This document shows positions 6,436 to 15,822 of a stretch of 17,547 bases of DNA, piece by piece. The position numbers and the translations under genes were made by a program. Positions within the stretch are counted from its first letter, which is position 1, and every line of letters starts with the position of its first letter. The notes beneath the pieces were generated by a model that saw nothing but the letters and a program-made list of their open reading frames with translations, was not told the origin of the DNA and did no database searches. The DNA is from Clostridia bacterium (GTDB taxonomy: Bacteria > Bacillota > Clostridia > Oscillospirales > CAG-272), in the NCBI GenBank assembly GCA_900753285.1, contig CAADYN010000172.1, forward strand, positions 1 to 17,547. Reading direction: 5' to 3'.

Positions 6436-7158
6436 ATGCAGGAAAGAAACACTCTCCCCATTGGAATAACACCGACGGAAGCGGTAAAGAGAAGCGGACT
6501 TAAGCATATCGCGTTCATAATGGACGGAAACGGCAGATGGGCGCAGAAAAAAGGACTGCCGAGAGAAGCCGGACACAAAGTAGGAGCGGAAGTCTTCAAA
6601 AAAATCGTAAGATATTCAAAAAGCATAGGAATCGGCTGCTGCACGGTCTACGCCTTCTCAACGGAAAACATCAACCGCCCGCGCCATGAAGTTGAAGCAA
6701 TATTAAGATTGTTTATCGAGTACATAAAGGAAGCGGCGGAAGAGCGCGATATTGAGTTCAAATTCATCGGAGAGCCGGAAAAGCTCAGCGACAATATCGG
6801 AAAACAAGCAAAACTGCTCGAAAAAGAAACTCTCGGCAGACCGTACAGACTTAATATCGCGATGAACTACGGCGGCAGAGCGGAAGTCGTCAACGCGGTA
6901 AACGAACTAATCGCTTCCGGCAAGAAAAGCGTTACCGAAGAAGACTTGAACAACGCACTCTACACACGCGGCTGTCCCGACCCCGACCTTGTAGTGAGAA
7001 CGGGCAACGAAGAGCGAATATCAAACTTCCTTCTCTGGCAGAGCGCGTATGCGGAGTACTATTTCTCGGATAAAATGTGGCCCGACTTTACACCCGCCGA
7101 CGTTGACGAAGCCGTATTTGACTTTGCGAGACGCTCACGCCGATGGGGAAACGTGTGA
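6436..7158 (+). CDS. uppS: Isoprenyl transferase (undecaprenyl diphosphate synthase)
   Basis: This 240-residue cis-prenyltransferase adds isopentenyl diphosphate units to farnesyl diphosphate, giving the C55 carrier used for peptidoglycan and other wall polymers. The catalytic signature HIAFIMDGNGRWA carries the essential Asp at residue 30. VYAFSTENINRP, NYGGRAEVVNAVNEL and the C-terminal substrate block PDPDLVVRTGNEERISNFLL then WQSAYAEYYF all match the family. The ATG follows AAAAGG (about 6423-6428). It belongs logically with dxr and ispG downstream, which make its building blocks, and with cdsA. Chain length of the product is inferred from the usual Firmicutes enzyme. Confidence 0.96.
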   Translation: MQERNTLPIGITPTEAVKRSGLKHIAFIMDGNGRWAQKKGLPREAGHKVGAEVFKKIVRYSKSIGIGCCTVYAFSTENINRPRHEVEAILRLFIEYIKEAAEERDIEFKFIGEPEKLSDNIGKQAKLLEKETLGRPYRLNIAMNYGGRAEVVNAVNELIASGKKSVTEEDLNNALYTRGCPDPDLVVRTGNEERISNFLLWQSAYAEYYFSDKMWPDFTPADVDEAVFDFARRSRRWGNV

Positions 7159-7171
7159 ATAAGGAGAAGTT

Positions 7172-7996
7172 ATGTTAAAAAGAACTATAACCGCAGTCGT
7201 TGCGATAGCACTGTTCATTCCGGTTTGCATTTATTCCGATACTGTAGTGTTCCCGGCTGTCATGGCTCTGCTCTCCGTTATCGGAGTTTTTGAAATGCTC
7301 GGCTGTGTCGGTGTCAGAAAGCATTATATTTTAGCCGGAATATCGCTTGTTTTCGGAGCAATGCCTATCATACCGTTCTTCGCGGGAGAAAGCACACTGA
7401 AAATCATCGCCGCACTCTGCGTGGTTTACCTTATTGCAGTTTACGCGACAGACGTGTTCTCAAAAGGCAAGCTCGATTATACTCTCTCGTCCTCGACTTT
7501 CATGGGAGTATTTTATATAGCGGTTTCGTTTACCTCCATCGTTTTGCTCCGCGGAGAAGGGAAGTATCTCTATCTTCTCGTGTTCATCGGTCCGTGGGTA
7601 AGCGATACCTTTGCGTACATCTTCGGCAGACTTCTCGGCAAGCATAAGCTCATTCCCGAAGTGTCCCCGAAAAAGACTGTCGAAGGAAGCGTAGCAGGAA
7701 TAATTTTTGCCGCGCTCTCGTATGTGCTGTACGCGTTCATCATCAGCAAGAACTTTGACACAACCGCTACCCCGAATTATATCGTCATGGCAGTGTCGGG
7801 CGCACTCGTTTCGATTGTTTCGCAGGTGGGAGACCTCTCCGCGTCAGCCGTTAAGCGTCACTTCGGAATAAAGGACTACGGCTTCATCTTCCCCGGACAC
7901 GGCGGAGTTATGGATCGCTTCGACAGCGTTATCATGACCGCACCCATACTTTATATAATTTCACAGCTCCCGATAACGGCGGGATTTTTAATCTGA
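7172..7996 (+). CDS. cdsA: Phosphatidate cytidylyltransferase (CDP-diglyceride synthase)
   Basis: CdsA, 274 residues, is an integral membrane enzyme that makes CDP-diacylglycerol from phosphatidic acid and CTP, the branch point for phosphatidylglycerol and related lipids. Hydrophobic segments run through most of the protein, consistent with about seven or eight membrane helices. The family signature is near the C-terminus: SASAVKRHFGIKDYG followed by PGHGGVMDRFDS, including the conserved KD and the HGG-x-x-DRxD block. AAGGAG lies just upstream of the ATG, and the gene begins 13 bases after uppS. dxr follows after seven bases. No anomalies are seen. Confidence 0.96.
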   Translation: MLKRTITAVVAIALFIPVCIYSDTVVFPAVMALLSVIGVFEMLGCVGVRKHYILAGISLVFGAMPIIPFFAGESTLKIIAALCVVYLIAVYATDVFSKGKLDYTLSSSTFMGVFYIAVSFTSIVLLRGEGKYLYLLVFIGPWVSDTFAYIFGRLLGKHKLIPEVSPKKTVEGSVAGIIFAALSYVLYAFIISKNFDTTATPNYIVMAVSGALVSIVSQVGDLSASAVKRHFGIKDYGFIFPGHGGVMDRFDSVIMTAPILYIISQLPITAGFLI

Positions 7997-8003
7997 GGTT
8001 GTC

Positions 8004-9194
8004 ATGTCGGCAAAAGAAAGAAATATAACCACAGCGGCAGTGCTCGGCTCCACAGGCTCTGTCGGACTTCAAACACTCGATGTGGCGGATGAACTGGGAC
8101 TGGAAATAAAACTGCTCGCGGCAGGAAGAAATACCACTCTCCTCGCAAGCCAGATAAAGAAATATTTACCCAAAATCGCGGCTGTAGCGGACGAAGAGAG
8201 CGCAAATCGCCTGCAAAACGAGCTGAGCGGAGAAGATGCTCATACGGAAATACTGTACAAAAGGGATGAAGTGCTCTCTGCCATACGTGAGACTGAGGCG
8301 GATATCGTGTTTCATTCCGTCGGCGGACTTGCGGGACTTGACTACGCATATGCCGCGGCTGAATCCGGAAAACGCGTCGGAATGGCGAACAAGGAAGCGA
8401 TAATCGCGGCGGGAGATATAATTTTCGATAAGCTGAAACAAAGCGGCGGAGAACTCGTACCCGTCGACAGCGAACACAGCGCGATATACCGCCTTCTCGA
8501 AAATCACGACAAGAGGGACATAAAAAAGCTCATCCTCACAGCGTCGGGCGGACCGTTCTTCTTCAGTTCCATGGAAGAGCTGAAAAACGTCACGGCAGAA
8601 CAAGCCCTCGCACATCCTACGTGGAAAATGGGCAAAAAGATAACCATAGACTCGGCGACGCTCATGAACAAAGGCTTTGAGATAATCGAAGCGGTGCGCC
8701 TGTTCGGTTTTCCCGAGGAAAAAGTCGCCGTTGTAGTTCACCCGCAGAGCATAATACATTCCATGGTTGAGTATAATGATAACACAGTAACCGCGCAGAT
8801 TGGTAAGCCTGACATGCGGGACTGCATAAGATACGCCGCAACCGCTCCGCACAGCGCAAAAATCGCGGGAGATGAGCTGGACTTCGCTAAGCTGTCGAGA
8901 CTTACGTTCTTTGAGCCTGACGACGTAAAATTCCCTCTCATGAACGCCGCGAGAGCTATGATAAGAAAAGGCGGAACAGCTCCGGCTTCACTGATAGCGG
9001 CTGACGAAGAAGCAGTAGACGAGTTTCTCTGCGGCGGTATAGGATTTACAGATATTTCATCTGTAGTGATTGAAACACTCGGAAAAATTAGTGTATCATT
9101 TAATATAAGCACCGATAATATCATGGCGGCGGTTGACGAAGCGAGACTCAAGTGCCGTGAAACTATCGGCAATTACGTTAAGCAAAGGGTGTGA
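8004..9194 (+). CDS. dxr: 1-deoxy-D-xylulose 5-phosphate reductoisomerase
   Basis: Dxr (IspC), 396 residues, carries out the NADPH-dependent conversion of DXP to MEP, the committed step of the MEP isoprenoid pathway. The NADPH-binding loop GSTGSVG is at 15-21. GMANKEAIIAAG is at about 126-137. The metal- and substrate-binding segment VDSEHSA is at about 154-160. ASGGPFF and HPTWKMGKKITIDSATLMNK (the conserved substrate/flexible-loop region, about 185-220) follow. The ribosome binding site is a modest GAGG (7995-7998) that overlaps the cdsA stop codon, suggesting translational coupling. The end of the gene overlaps or abuts rseP, depending on the start chosen for rseP. Confidence 0.97.
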   Translation: MSAKERNITTAAVLGSTGSVGLQTLDVADELGLEIKLLAAGRNTTLLASQIKKYLPKIAAVADEESANRLQNELSGEDAHTEILYKRDEVLSAIRETEADIVFHSVGGLAGLDYAYAAAESGKRVGMANKEAIIAAGDIIFDKLKQSGGELVPVDSEHSAIYRLLENHDKRDIKKLILTASGGPFFFSSMEELKNVTAEQALAHPTWKMGKKITIDSATLMNKGFEIIEAVRLFGFPEEKVAVVVHPQSIIHSMVEYNDNTVTAQIGKPDMRDCIRYAATAPHSAKIAGDELDFAKLSRLTFFEPDDVKFPLMNAARAMIRKGGTAPASLIAADEEAVDEFLCGGIGFTDISSVVIETLGKISVSFNISTDNIMAAVDEARLKCRETIGNYVKQRV

Positions 9195-9198
9195 GCTT

Positions 9199-10239
9199 AT
9201 TAATATTTGGTATATCATTCTGGCGCTGCTGATTTTCGGATTTCTGATATTCATTCATGAGTTCGGTCACTTTACCATGGCGAGACTGTTCAAAGTAACC
9301 ATTGAAGAGTTCGCAATAGGCATGGGACCTACGCTCGTCTCGAAAAAATCCAAAAAATCCGGGATAAAGTATTCACTCCGTGCGCTCCCCATAGGCGGTT
9401 TTGTCAGCATGGAGGGCGAGGATTCGGAATCACAGGATGAAAACGCATTCACAAACAAACCTGTATGGCAGAGGATAATAATCACCTGCGCCGGAGCGTT
9501 TATGAACATTATCATAGGCATATTGGTAATGTCGATTCTTGTCGCAACACAACCTACTCTTCCGTCAAATACCATAGGCGCATTTGTTGAGGACGAAAAC
9601 GGATATAACTACGCGTACTCATCGGGACTGAGACTGGGAGACAAGATAATCAAAGTAGACGGCACAAGGGTACACATAGCAAACGAAACCATATACGAAA
9701 TAATGCGCAAGGGAATTAATCCCATCGACATTACGGTAATATGCGACGGCGAGACGATAACTCTCGAGGACTGCGTGTTCCCGACAATAGTTGAGGGCGG
9801 CACAAGATACGGAAACATGGACTTCAAGGTCATTCCCGAGGCTAAAACTCCGCTGAATGTGCTCAAACACGCCTATTTCCGCTCGGCTTCCACTATAAAA
9901 ATGATATGGGAATCGCTCTACGACCTTGTCACGGGCAGATACGGAGCAGAGAGCATTTCCGGACCAATCGGAGTGACAAAAGCTCTCGGAGAGGCGGCTG
10001 AGCAGGGCGTGGGAGACCTCGTGTACCTCACAGTAGTTATAAGCATGAACCTCGGCGTGATGAACCTGCTTCCTCTTCCCGCACTTGACGGAGGACGACT
10101 GCTGTTTGAGATAATCGAGCTTATCAGACGCAAGCCCATAAAGCGCGAGATAGAGGGATATATCCACTTTGCCGGACTTGTGATGCTCATGCTCCTCATG
10201 GTAGTAATTGGAATTAAAGATATAATAGGACTGTTCTGA
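9199..10239 (+). CDS. rseP: RseP-type site-2 intramembrane metalloprotease
   Basis: This is a site-2 zinc protease that cuts membrane-embedded substrates such as anti-sigma factors or signal peptide remnants. The zinc site HEFGH is at 20-24 in the first membrane helix. A PDZ-like domain occupies the middle (about 115-215, with GLRLGDKIIKVDG). The third zinc ligand lies in NLLPLPALDGGRLL (Asp 297). Two or more hydrophobic segments flank these. The start is unusual. Conserved sequence begins at NIWYIILALLIFGF, but no ATG, GTG or TTG lies there. I place it at ATT 9199, nine bases after AAAGGG (9184-9189), giving 346 residues. The nearest conventional starts are GTG 9157 and TTG 9133; both lie inside dxr, lack good ribosome binding sites and add unlike residues. 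The stop shares its A with the ispG start (TGATG). Confidence 0.93.
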   Translation: MNIWYIILALLIFGFLIFIHEFGHFTMARLFKVTIEEFAIGMGPTLVSKKSKKSGIKYSLRALPIGGFVSMEGEDSESQDENAFTNKPVWQRIIITCAGAFMNIIIGILVMSILVATQPTLPSNTIGAFVEDENGYNYAYSSGLRLGDKIIKVDGTRVHIANETIYEIMRKGINPIDITVICDGETITLEDCVFPTIVEGGTRYGNMDFKVIPEAKTPLNVLKHAYFRSASTIKMIWESLYDLVTGRYGAESISGPIGVTKALGEAAEQGVGDLVYLTVVISMNLGVMNLLPLPALDGGRLLFEIIELIRRKPIKREIEGYIHFAGLVMLMLLMVVIGIKDIIGLF

Positions 10240-11324
10240 TGTATAACAGAAAAGAAACAAAAACGGTTTTCGTGGGCAGCGTTCCCGTCGGCGGAGATAA
10301 TCCGATAAGCGTGCAGTCGATGACGAATGTTCCCGCGGAGGACTTTGAAAACTCGATAAAACAGATAAAACAGCTTGAAAAAGCCGGATGCGATATTGTT
10401 CGTTTAGCTGTGCCGAAGGAAGAGTGTGCGGAAGTGTTTTCTCTCGCAAAAAAAGCCGGAGTAAAATGCCCCCTTGTCGCCGACATCCATTTTGACTATA
10501 AAATCGCTCTCGAATGTGTAAGACACGGCGTCGATAAGGTCAGAATCAACCCCGGCAATATCGGAGAAAAATGGAAGGTCAAGGAAGTCGCCGAAGCCTG
10601 CAAATACGCGTCAATCCCGATAAGAATCGGAGTAAACGGCGGCTCGCTCGACAAAAAGCTCCTTGCAAAATACTCTCACCCGTGTGCGGAAGCTCTCGCG
10701 GAGTCAGCTCTCACCGAAGCGGAAGCACTTGAGGACTGCGGTTTTTCGGATATCGTTATCTCAATAAAGTCGTCAAACGTCGCCGAAATGGTAAAGGCGT
10801 CGACCCTCGTGCGTGAGGCTTCATCATATCCCCTGCATCTCGGAGTAACCGAAGCCGGAGACGACTACACGGGACTTGTGAAAAACTCCATCGGAATCGG
10901 ATCACTTCTGCTGTCCGGCATCGGAGACACAATACGAGTTTCGCTCACCGCCGACCCTGTAGAAGAAGTGCGCGCGGGACTGGAGATTTTGTCCGCTGTC
11001 GGAATGAACGCGAGAGGACGAGTGAACGTTGTCTCATGCCCGACCTGCGGAAGAACAAGAATAAACCTCATCGGACTGATGAAGGAATACAAAAGACGCG
11101 CCGCGGAGCTTGACACACACGGAAAAATGCTGAATGTCGCGGTAATGGGATGCGCGGTCAACGGTCCGGGAGAAGCAAAGGAAGCCGACTTCGGAATAGC
11201 GGGCGGCGACGGATTCTGCGTATTCTTCAAGGACGGACAGCTTGTAAAACGTGTGGAAGAAGACACGGCGGTAGATTTTCTGCTTGAAGAGACGAAAAAA
11301 GCTCTTGAAGACGGAGAAAAATAA
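10239..11324 (+). CDS. ispG: 4-hydroxy-3-methylbut-2-en-1-yl diphosphate synthase (IspG/GcpE)
   Basis: IspG, 361 residues, is a [4Fe-4S] enzyme that reductively opens MEcPP to HMBPP, the second-last step of the MEP pathway. The N-terminal TIM-barrel-like part begins with the family motif GGDNPISVQSMTN (about 18-30). DIVRLAVP and VADIHFDYKIAL follow. The cluster ligands are visible: Cys 267 and Cys 270 in CPTCGRT and Cys 305 in GCAVNGPGEA, with Glu 312 as the likely fourth ligand. The ATG overlaps the rseP stop by one base (TGATG), with AGGA at 10227-10230, so translation is probably coupled. polC starts 12 bases after its stop. It is a compact bacterial form without the plant-type insert. Confidence 0.97.
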   Translation: MYNRKETKTVFVGSVPVGGDNPISVQSMTNVPAEDFENSIKQIKQLEKAGCDIVRLAVPKEECAEVFSLAKKAGVKCPLVADIHFDYKIALECVRHGVDKVRINPGNIGEKWKVKEVAEACKYASIPIRIGVNGGSLDKKLLAKYSHPCAEALAESALTEAEALEDCGFSDIVISIKSSNVAEMVKASTLVREASSYPLHLGVTEAGDDYTGLVKNSIGIGSLLLSGIGDTIRVSLTADPVEEVRAGLEILSAVGMNARGRVNVVSCPTCGRTRINLIGLMKEYKRRAAELDTHGKMLNVAVMGCAVNGPGEAKEADFGIAGGDGFCVFFKDGQLVKRVEEDTAVDFLLEETKKALEDGEK

Positions 11325-11336
11325 CAGGAGAAAGAA

Positions 11337-14300
11337 ATGGCTGAAAGATCGCTTTCGGATATATTTAAAAAAGTCGCTCCTTTAGTCACGGGAAGACACA
11401 AGGAAATATTTGAAAAAGCAACGGACGTTAAGGTAAAAATCGACCGTGAACACAGAATCGCCGAGGCGTCGGTATCTCTTCCGGAGCTGTACAAAAAGCG
11501 TGAGATATATTCGCTCGAGAATATCATAAAAGAAAAATATGAGCTGAAGAGCATAATGATACTCACGCATTACCCCGCGGAGCTGTTCTCAAAGGACTAC
11601 ATGAGCGAGGTTTTCACGGAAGCCGCAAGAGTTGGCGTAGTCATAAACGGCTTTTTCGATAAATACGATATTGAAATGACAGACGGCGTGATGAATGTCT
11701 ACATACCGTTCTCACACGGCGGAATCACGCTTCTCGACCTCGCAAAAACCGCGCACGTTATCGAAGGAATAATCTCCAGCGAATTCGGAATCGGCATAAA
11801 GGTCGAGATAAAGCAAAGCCGTGACGCGGAAGAGCAGTATGCCGAATTCATGGCGCATCAGCTTGAAAAGCTCAACAGTGAAGCCGAGAATATCGTCGCC
11901 GAACACGCCCGCCTTGAAGAAATGGCAAGAAACACCGAAGCCGCCGCACAAGCCATACCCGAAGAAAAGCCGGTTCTTCCGCGAGTCGCTTCTCTTTTTG
12001 AAGGAGAGGAAAGAGCGGAGGTTGTAGAAGAAGGCAAGATTAAGTCAGGCAGGATAGTGTTCAACACCTCAAAGCCCGAGCTTATCTACGGCGAGCTGTT
12101 CACAATCGAAAACACTACACCTCTCCGTGCGATAAAAAACACCGGAAAAGGCGTTATAATCCTGTGCGAAGTCTTTGACGTACAGCAGAAGGAGACGCGC
12201 AAAGGCGACAAGGTCATGTTCACAGTCGCGGTTACCGACAGAGAAGCGTCCTTGTACATACGAATGACAGTTCCGACTGAAGCAGCCCCCGAGACTGAAA
12301 CGCTTTTCTCAAAGGGAAAACAGTACGCGGTCAGAGGAAATATTAAGCGTGACACATACGACAACGACCTCTATATGCAGTACACCGATATCATAAAAAT
12401 ATCAGAGTGCGCGAGAATGGACAACGCTCCCGAGAAGAGAGTGGAGCTTCATCTTCACACCTGTATGTCGGCAATGGACGCTACAATCAAAGCTGATGAT
12501 ATCGTAAAAACCGCTCACCGCTGGGGACACAAGGCGATAGCTATTACGGACCACGGCAATTTGCAGAGCTTTCCCGTAGCAATGCTTGCCGCCGATGCAC
12601 TCAACGATGAGATAAAAATTCTCTACGGAGTTGAGGCTTACTACGTTGATGACACATCCCGCGCGGCTTACAAGGGAGACGACATCACGTTTGACGACGA
12701 ATTCTGCGTGTTCGATATAGAAACCACGGGACTTTCCGCAGCAACGTGCAAAATAACCGAAATCGGCGCGGTAATCATGCAGAACGGCGAGATTAAGGCA
12801 AAGTACAATACATTTGTCAATCCCGGCGTACCGATACCGCAGAATATCACAGAGCTTACCGGAATCACGGACGAAATGGTAGCCGACGCGAGACCGATAT
12901 CCGAGGTTCTGCCGGAATTTCTTGATTTTGTCGGCGGAAGAATGCTTGTGGCTCATAACGCGTCGTTCGATACCGGCTTCATTCGTTTCGCGGCTGAGGA
13001 AAACGGAATAAAGTTCGACAATCCCTACCTCGATACAGTGGCAATGTCTCGCAACATGAACCCCGACTTAAAGAACCATAAGCTCGACACGCTGGCAAAA
13101 TTCTACAAGCTCGGCGACTTCAACCACCACAGAGCTTCGGACGATGCGGAAATGCTTGCGGCTATTTTTAACTGCATGGCAAGCCGTCTTAAGGAAGAGG
13201 GAATCGACACCATTTCCCGCATGAACTTCGCGATGGCTGAAAAATCCGATGTAAAGAAGCTCAAATCCTATCACCAGATAATCCTTGTAAAGAACCAGAC
13301 GGGCATGAAGAACCTCTACAAGCTCGTCTCGGACTCATATCTTAAGTACTACTACAGACACCCCAGGATACCGAGAACGCGTCTGGAAGAGCTCAGAGAA
13401 GGCTTAATACTTGGCTCAGCCTGTGAAGCGGGAGAGCTTTTCACCGCGATGATGGAAGGAAAATCGGAGAGCGACCTTATCGAGATAGCGCAGTTCTACG
13501 ATTATCTTGAAATTCAGCCTATCGCCAACAACTCGTTCATGATAGCCGAGGGAAAGGTTCCCGATGAAGAGACGCTTCGCAACTTCAACAGAAGAATCGT
13601 GGAGCTTGGCAGAAAAGCGGGACGACCTGTCTGTGCAACCTGCGACGCTCACTACAAAAATCCCGAGGATGAAATCTACCGAAGAATCATTCTCACAGGT
13701 CTCGGATTCAAGGACGCCGACCGCGAAACAAAGCTGTTCTACCGCACCACCGAGGAAATGCTCGAAGAATTCTCGTATCTCGGTGAAGACGTCGCGCGCG
13801 AGGTGGTCATAGAAAACCCGAATAAAATAGCGGATATGATAGAGACAGTCCGTCCGATACCTAAAGGAAACTACCCGCCGCACATTGACGGAGCAGAGGA
13901 AGAGCTTACCGAAAAGTGCCACTCTCTTGCAAAGCAGCTCTACGGAGATCCGCTTCCCGAGGTTGTTTCCGCAAGACTGGAGAGGGAGCTTGACTCCATC
14001 ATCAAAAACGGCTTCGCAATCATGTACATCATCGCCCGAAAGCTTGTTGAGAACAGCGAATCAAAGGGATATCAGGTAGGATCAAGAGGCTCGGTTGGCT
14101 CGTCATTTGCGGCGACTATGGCGGGAATAACAAGGGTAAATCCGCTTCCTCCGCACTACAGATGCCCGAAATGCGCGTGGTCGGAGTTCTTCACACACGG
14201 TGAGGTTGGCTCAGGCTTTGACTTACCTCCGAAAAACTGCCCGAAATGCGGCACAAAATGCGAGCAGGACGGACACGATATCCCGTTTGAAACATTCCTC

Positions 14301-15758
14301 GGATTCAAGGGAGACAAAACGCCGGATATCGACCTCAACTTTTCGGGAGACGTGCAGGGAGACGCGCATAAGTTCACGGAAGTCCTCTTCGGAAAGGGAA
14401 AAGCCTTCAAAGCAGGAACAATCGGTACTCTTGCAGACAAAACCGCATGGGGATTCGCCGCGAAATTCCTTGAAGGAAAGGGAATATCGGTGAACCGCGC
14501 GGAAATGGACAGGCTTGTAAACGGATGTCTCGGTACAAAACGCACCACAGGTCAGCACCCCGGAGGTATCATCGTCGTTCCGCGTGAATACGAAATATAC
14601 GACTTCTCTCCTGTACAGCACCCCGCAGAAGACCCCAATTCCGATATCATAACGACGCACTTCGAGTTCAAATATCTCCACGACACGATATTGAAGCTCG
14701 ACATACTCGGACACGATATTCCGACAAAGTACAAGAGACTTGAGGAATACTCACACACAAGCGTGCTTGATGTTCCCATGAGCGACCCTGCCGTGTACAA
14801 GAGCTTTACCTCAACCGAACCTATAGGAGTAACGCCCGAGCAGATTGACTCCAAAACCGCGACGCTCGGACTGCCTGAGATGGGTACAAAGTTCATCCGC
14901 GGCGTTCTTATGGAAGCTCAGCCGAAGAATTTCACGGACCTGCTCCAGATATCCGGACTTACTCACGGAACAGGCTGCTGGCTCGGAAACGCGGAAGAGC
15001 TTATCAACGATAAGATATGCACGATTTCCGACGTTATCGGGTGCCGTGACGACATTATGATGACGCTTATCCACAAATACGGCATGGAAAAGAGCCTTTC
15101 GTTCAAGATAATGGAGTTCGTGCGAAAGAACAAAAAAGGTCTTGTTATCCCGAAAGAGATGCAGGACGCTATGTTCGAGCACGGTGTTCCGCAGTGGTAT
15201 GTCGACTCGCTCCAGAAGATACGCTATATGTTCCCGAAAGCTCATGCCGCGGCTTACGTAATCGACGCGATAAGACTTATGTGGTATAAAATCTACTACC
15301 CAGTAGAGTTTTACGCGGCATACTTCACAGCTGCTCCTGACGGCTTTGACGGGGAGATAGTAATGGGCGGTAAGAATCACTGCAAGGAAGTCTTAACCGA
15401 CTATAACAAGCGCAGGAACGAAATCTCGGCGACTGAGGCGGAAGTAGCGAACGCACTCATGCTCATCAACGAGTATTACGAAAGGGGATTCGACTTTCTT
15501 CCCGTGGATATCTATAAATCCCACGCGACAAAGTTTGTTCCCGAAAACGGAAAAATTCGCCTGCCGTTCGCCTGCCTGCCCGGTCTCGGAGGAGCTGCCG
15601 CGGAAAACATCATGAACGCAATGCAGTCCGGTTCTGTGTTCTCCGTGGATGAGCTGAAAACGAAAGGAAAGGTATCAAAATCCGTCCTTGACCTGCTTGA
15701 AAAAACCGGCGCACTCCGCGGAATGTCAAAAACAAATCAAATATCAATGTTCATGTAA
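11337..15758 (+). CDS. polC: DNA polymerase III subunit alpha, PolC type (with 3'-5' exonuclease)
   Basis: PolC, 1473 residues, is the main replicative DNA polymerase of Firmicutes and carries its own proofreading exonuclease. Domains in order: an N-terminal domain (1-240), an OB-fold region (about 240-365), a PHP domain starting at VELHLHT (369-375) with AITDHGN, the DEDD exonuclease inserted in it (FDIETTG, Asp 460 and Glu 462), the rest of PHP, and a zinc ribbon with CPKC at 943-946 and CPKC at 968-971. The polymerase core follows, with catalytic Asp 997 and Asp 999 in PDIDLNFSGD, then fingers and an (HhH)-like C-terminal region. The last residues NQISMFM contain a QxSMF beta-clamp-binding motif. 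The ATG follows AGGAGA. It is the last gene of the cluster. Length is normal and no break is seen. Confidence 0.98.
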   Translation: MAERSLSDIFKKVAPLVTGRHKEIFEKATDVKVKIDREHRIAEASVSLPELYKKREIYSLENIIKEKYELKSIMILTHYPAELFSKDYMSEVFTEAARVGVVINGFFDKYDIEMTDGVMNVYIPFSHGGITLLDLAKTAHVIEGIISSEFGIGIKVEIKQSRDAEEQYAEFMAHQLEKLNSEAENIVAEHARLEEMARNTEAAAQAIPEEKPVLPRVASLFEGEERAEVVEEGKIKSGRIVFNTSKPELIYGELFTIENTTPLRAIKNTGKGVIILCEVFDVQQKETRKGDKVMFTVAVTDREASLYIRMTVPTEAAPETETLFSKGKQYAVRGNIKRDTYDNDLYMQYTDIIKISECARMDNAPEKRVELHLHTCMSAMDATIKADDIVKTAHRWGHKAIAITDHGNLQSFPVAMLAADALNDEIKILYGVEAYYVDDTSRAAYKGDDITFDDEFCVFDIETTGLSAATCKITEIGAVIMQNGEIKAKYNTFVNPGVPIPQNITELTGITDEMVADARPISEVLPEFLDFVGGRMLVAHNASFDTGFIRFAAEENGIKFDNPYLDTVAMSRNMNPDLKNHKLDTLAKFYKLGDFNHHRASDDAEMLAAIFNCMASRLKEEGIDTISRMNFAMAEKSDVKKLKSYHQIILVKNQTGMKNLYKLVSDSYLKYYYRHPRIPRTRLEELREGLILGSACEAGELFTAMMEGKSESDLIEIAQFYDYLEIQPIANNSFMIAEGKVPDEETLRNFNRRIVELGRKAGRPVCATCDAHYKNPEDEIYRRIILTGLGFKDADRETKLFYRTTEEMLEEFSYLGEDVAREVVIENPNKIADMIETVRPIPKGNYPPHIDGAEEELTEKCHSLAKQLYGDPLPEVVSARLERELDSIIKNGFAIMYIIARKLVENSESKGYQVGSRGSVGSSFAATMAGITRVNPLPPHYRCPKCAWSEFFTHGEVGSGFDLPPKNCPKCGTKCEQDGHDIPFETFLGFKGDKTPDIDLNFSGDVQGDAHKFTEVLFGKGKAFKAGTIGTLADKTAWGFAAKFLEGKGISVNRAEMDRLVNGCLGTKRTTGQHPGGIIVVPREYEIYDFSPVQHPAEDPNSDIITTHFEFKYLHDTILKLDILGHDIPTKYKRLEEYSHTSVLDVPMSDPAVYKSFTSTEPIGVTPEQIDSKTATLGLPEMGTKFIRGVLMEAQPKNFTDLLQISGLTHGTGCWLGNAEELINDKICTISDVIGCRDDIMMTLIHKYGMEKSLSFKIMEFVRKNKKGLVIPKEMQDAMFEHGVPQWYVDSLQKIRYMFPKAHAAAYVIDAIRLMWYKIYYPVEFYAAYFTAAPDGFDGEIVMGGKNHCKEVLTDYNKRRNEISATEAEVANALMLINEYYERGFDFLPVDIYKSHATKFVPENGKIRLPFACLPGLGGAAAENIMNAMQSGSVFSVDELKTKGKVSKSVLDLLEKTGALRGMSKTNQISMFM

Positions 15759-15761
15759 CAA

Positions 15762-15806
15762 AAAACGGCTTGATGCACTGCGAAAAATCAGTGACCAAGT
15801 CGTTTT
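15762..15806. terminator. Bidirectional intrinsic terminator between polC and the ABC exporter gene
   Basis: AAAACGGCTTG (15762-15772) pairs with CAAGTCGTTTT (15796-15806) including one G-U, and CACTG (15776-15780) pairs with CAGTG (15789-15793) after a small internal loop. The hairpin has about 16 pairs with an eight-base loop. On the plus strand it ends in TTTTCGTTT. On the minus strand it ends in six T's (complement of 15765-15760), so it should stop both convergent transcripts, and better in the minus direction. Confidence 0.88.
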
Positions 15807-15822
15807 CGTTTATACTATTGAA

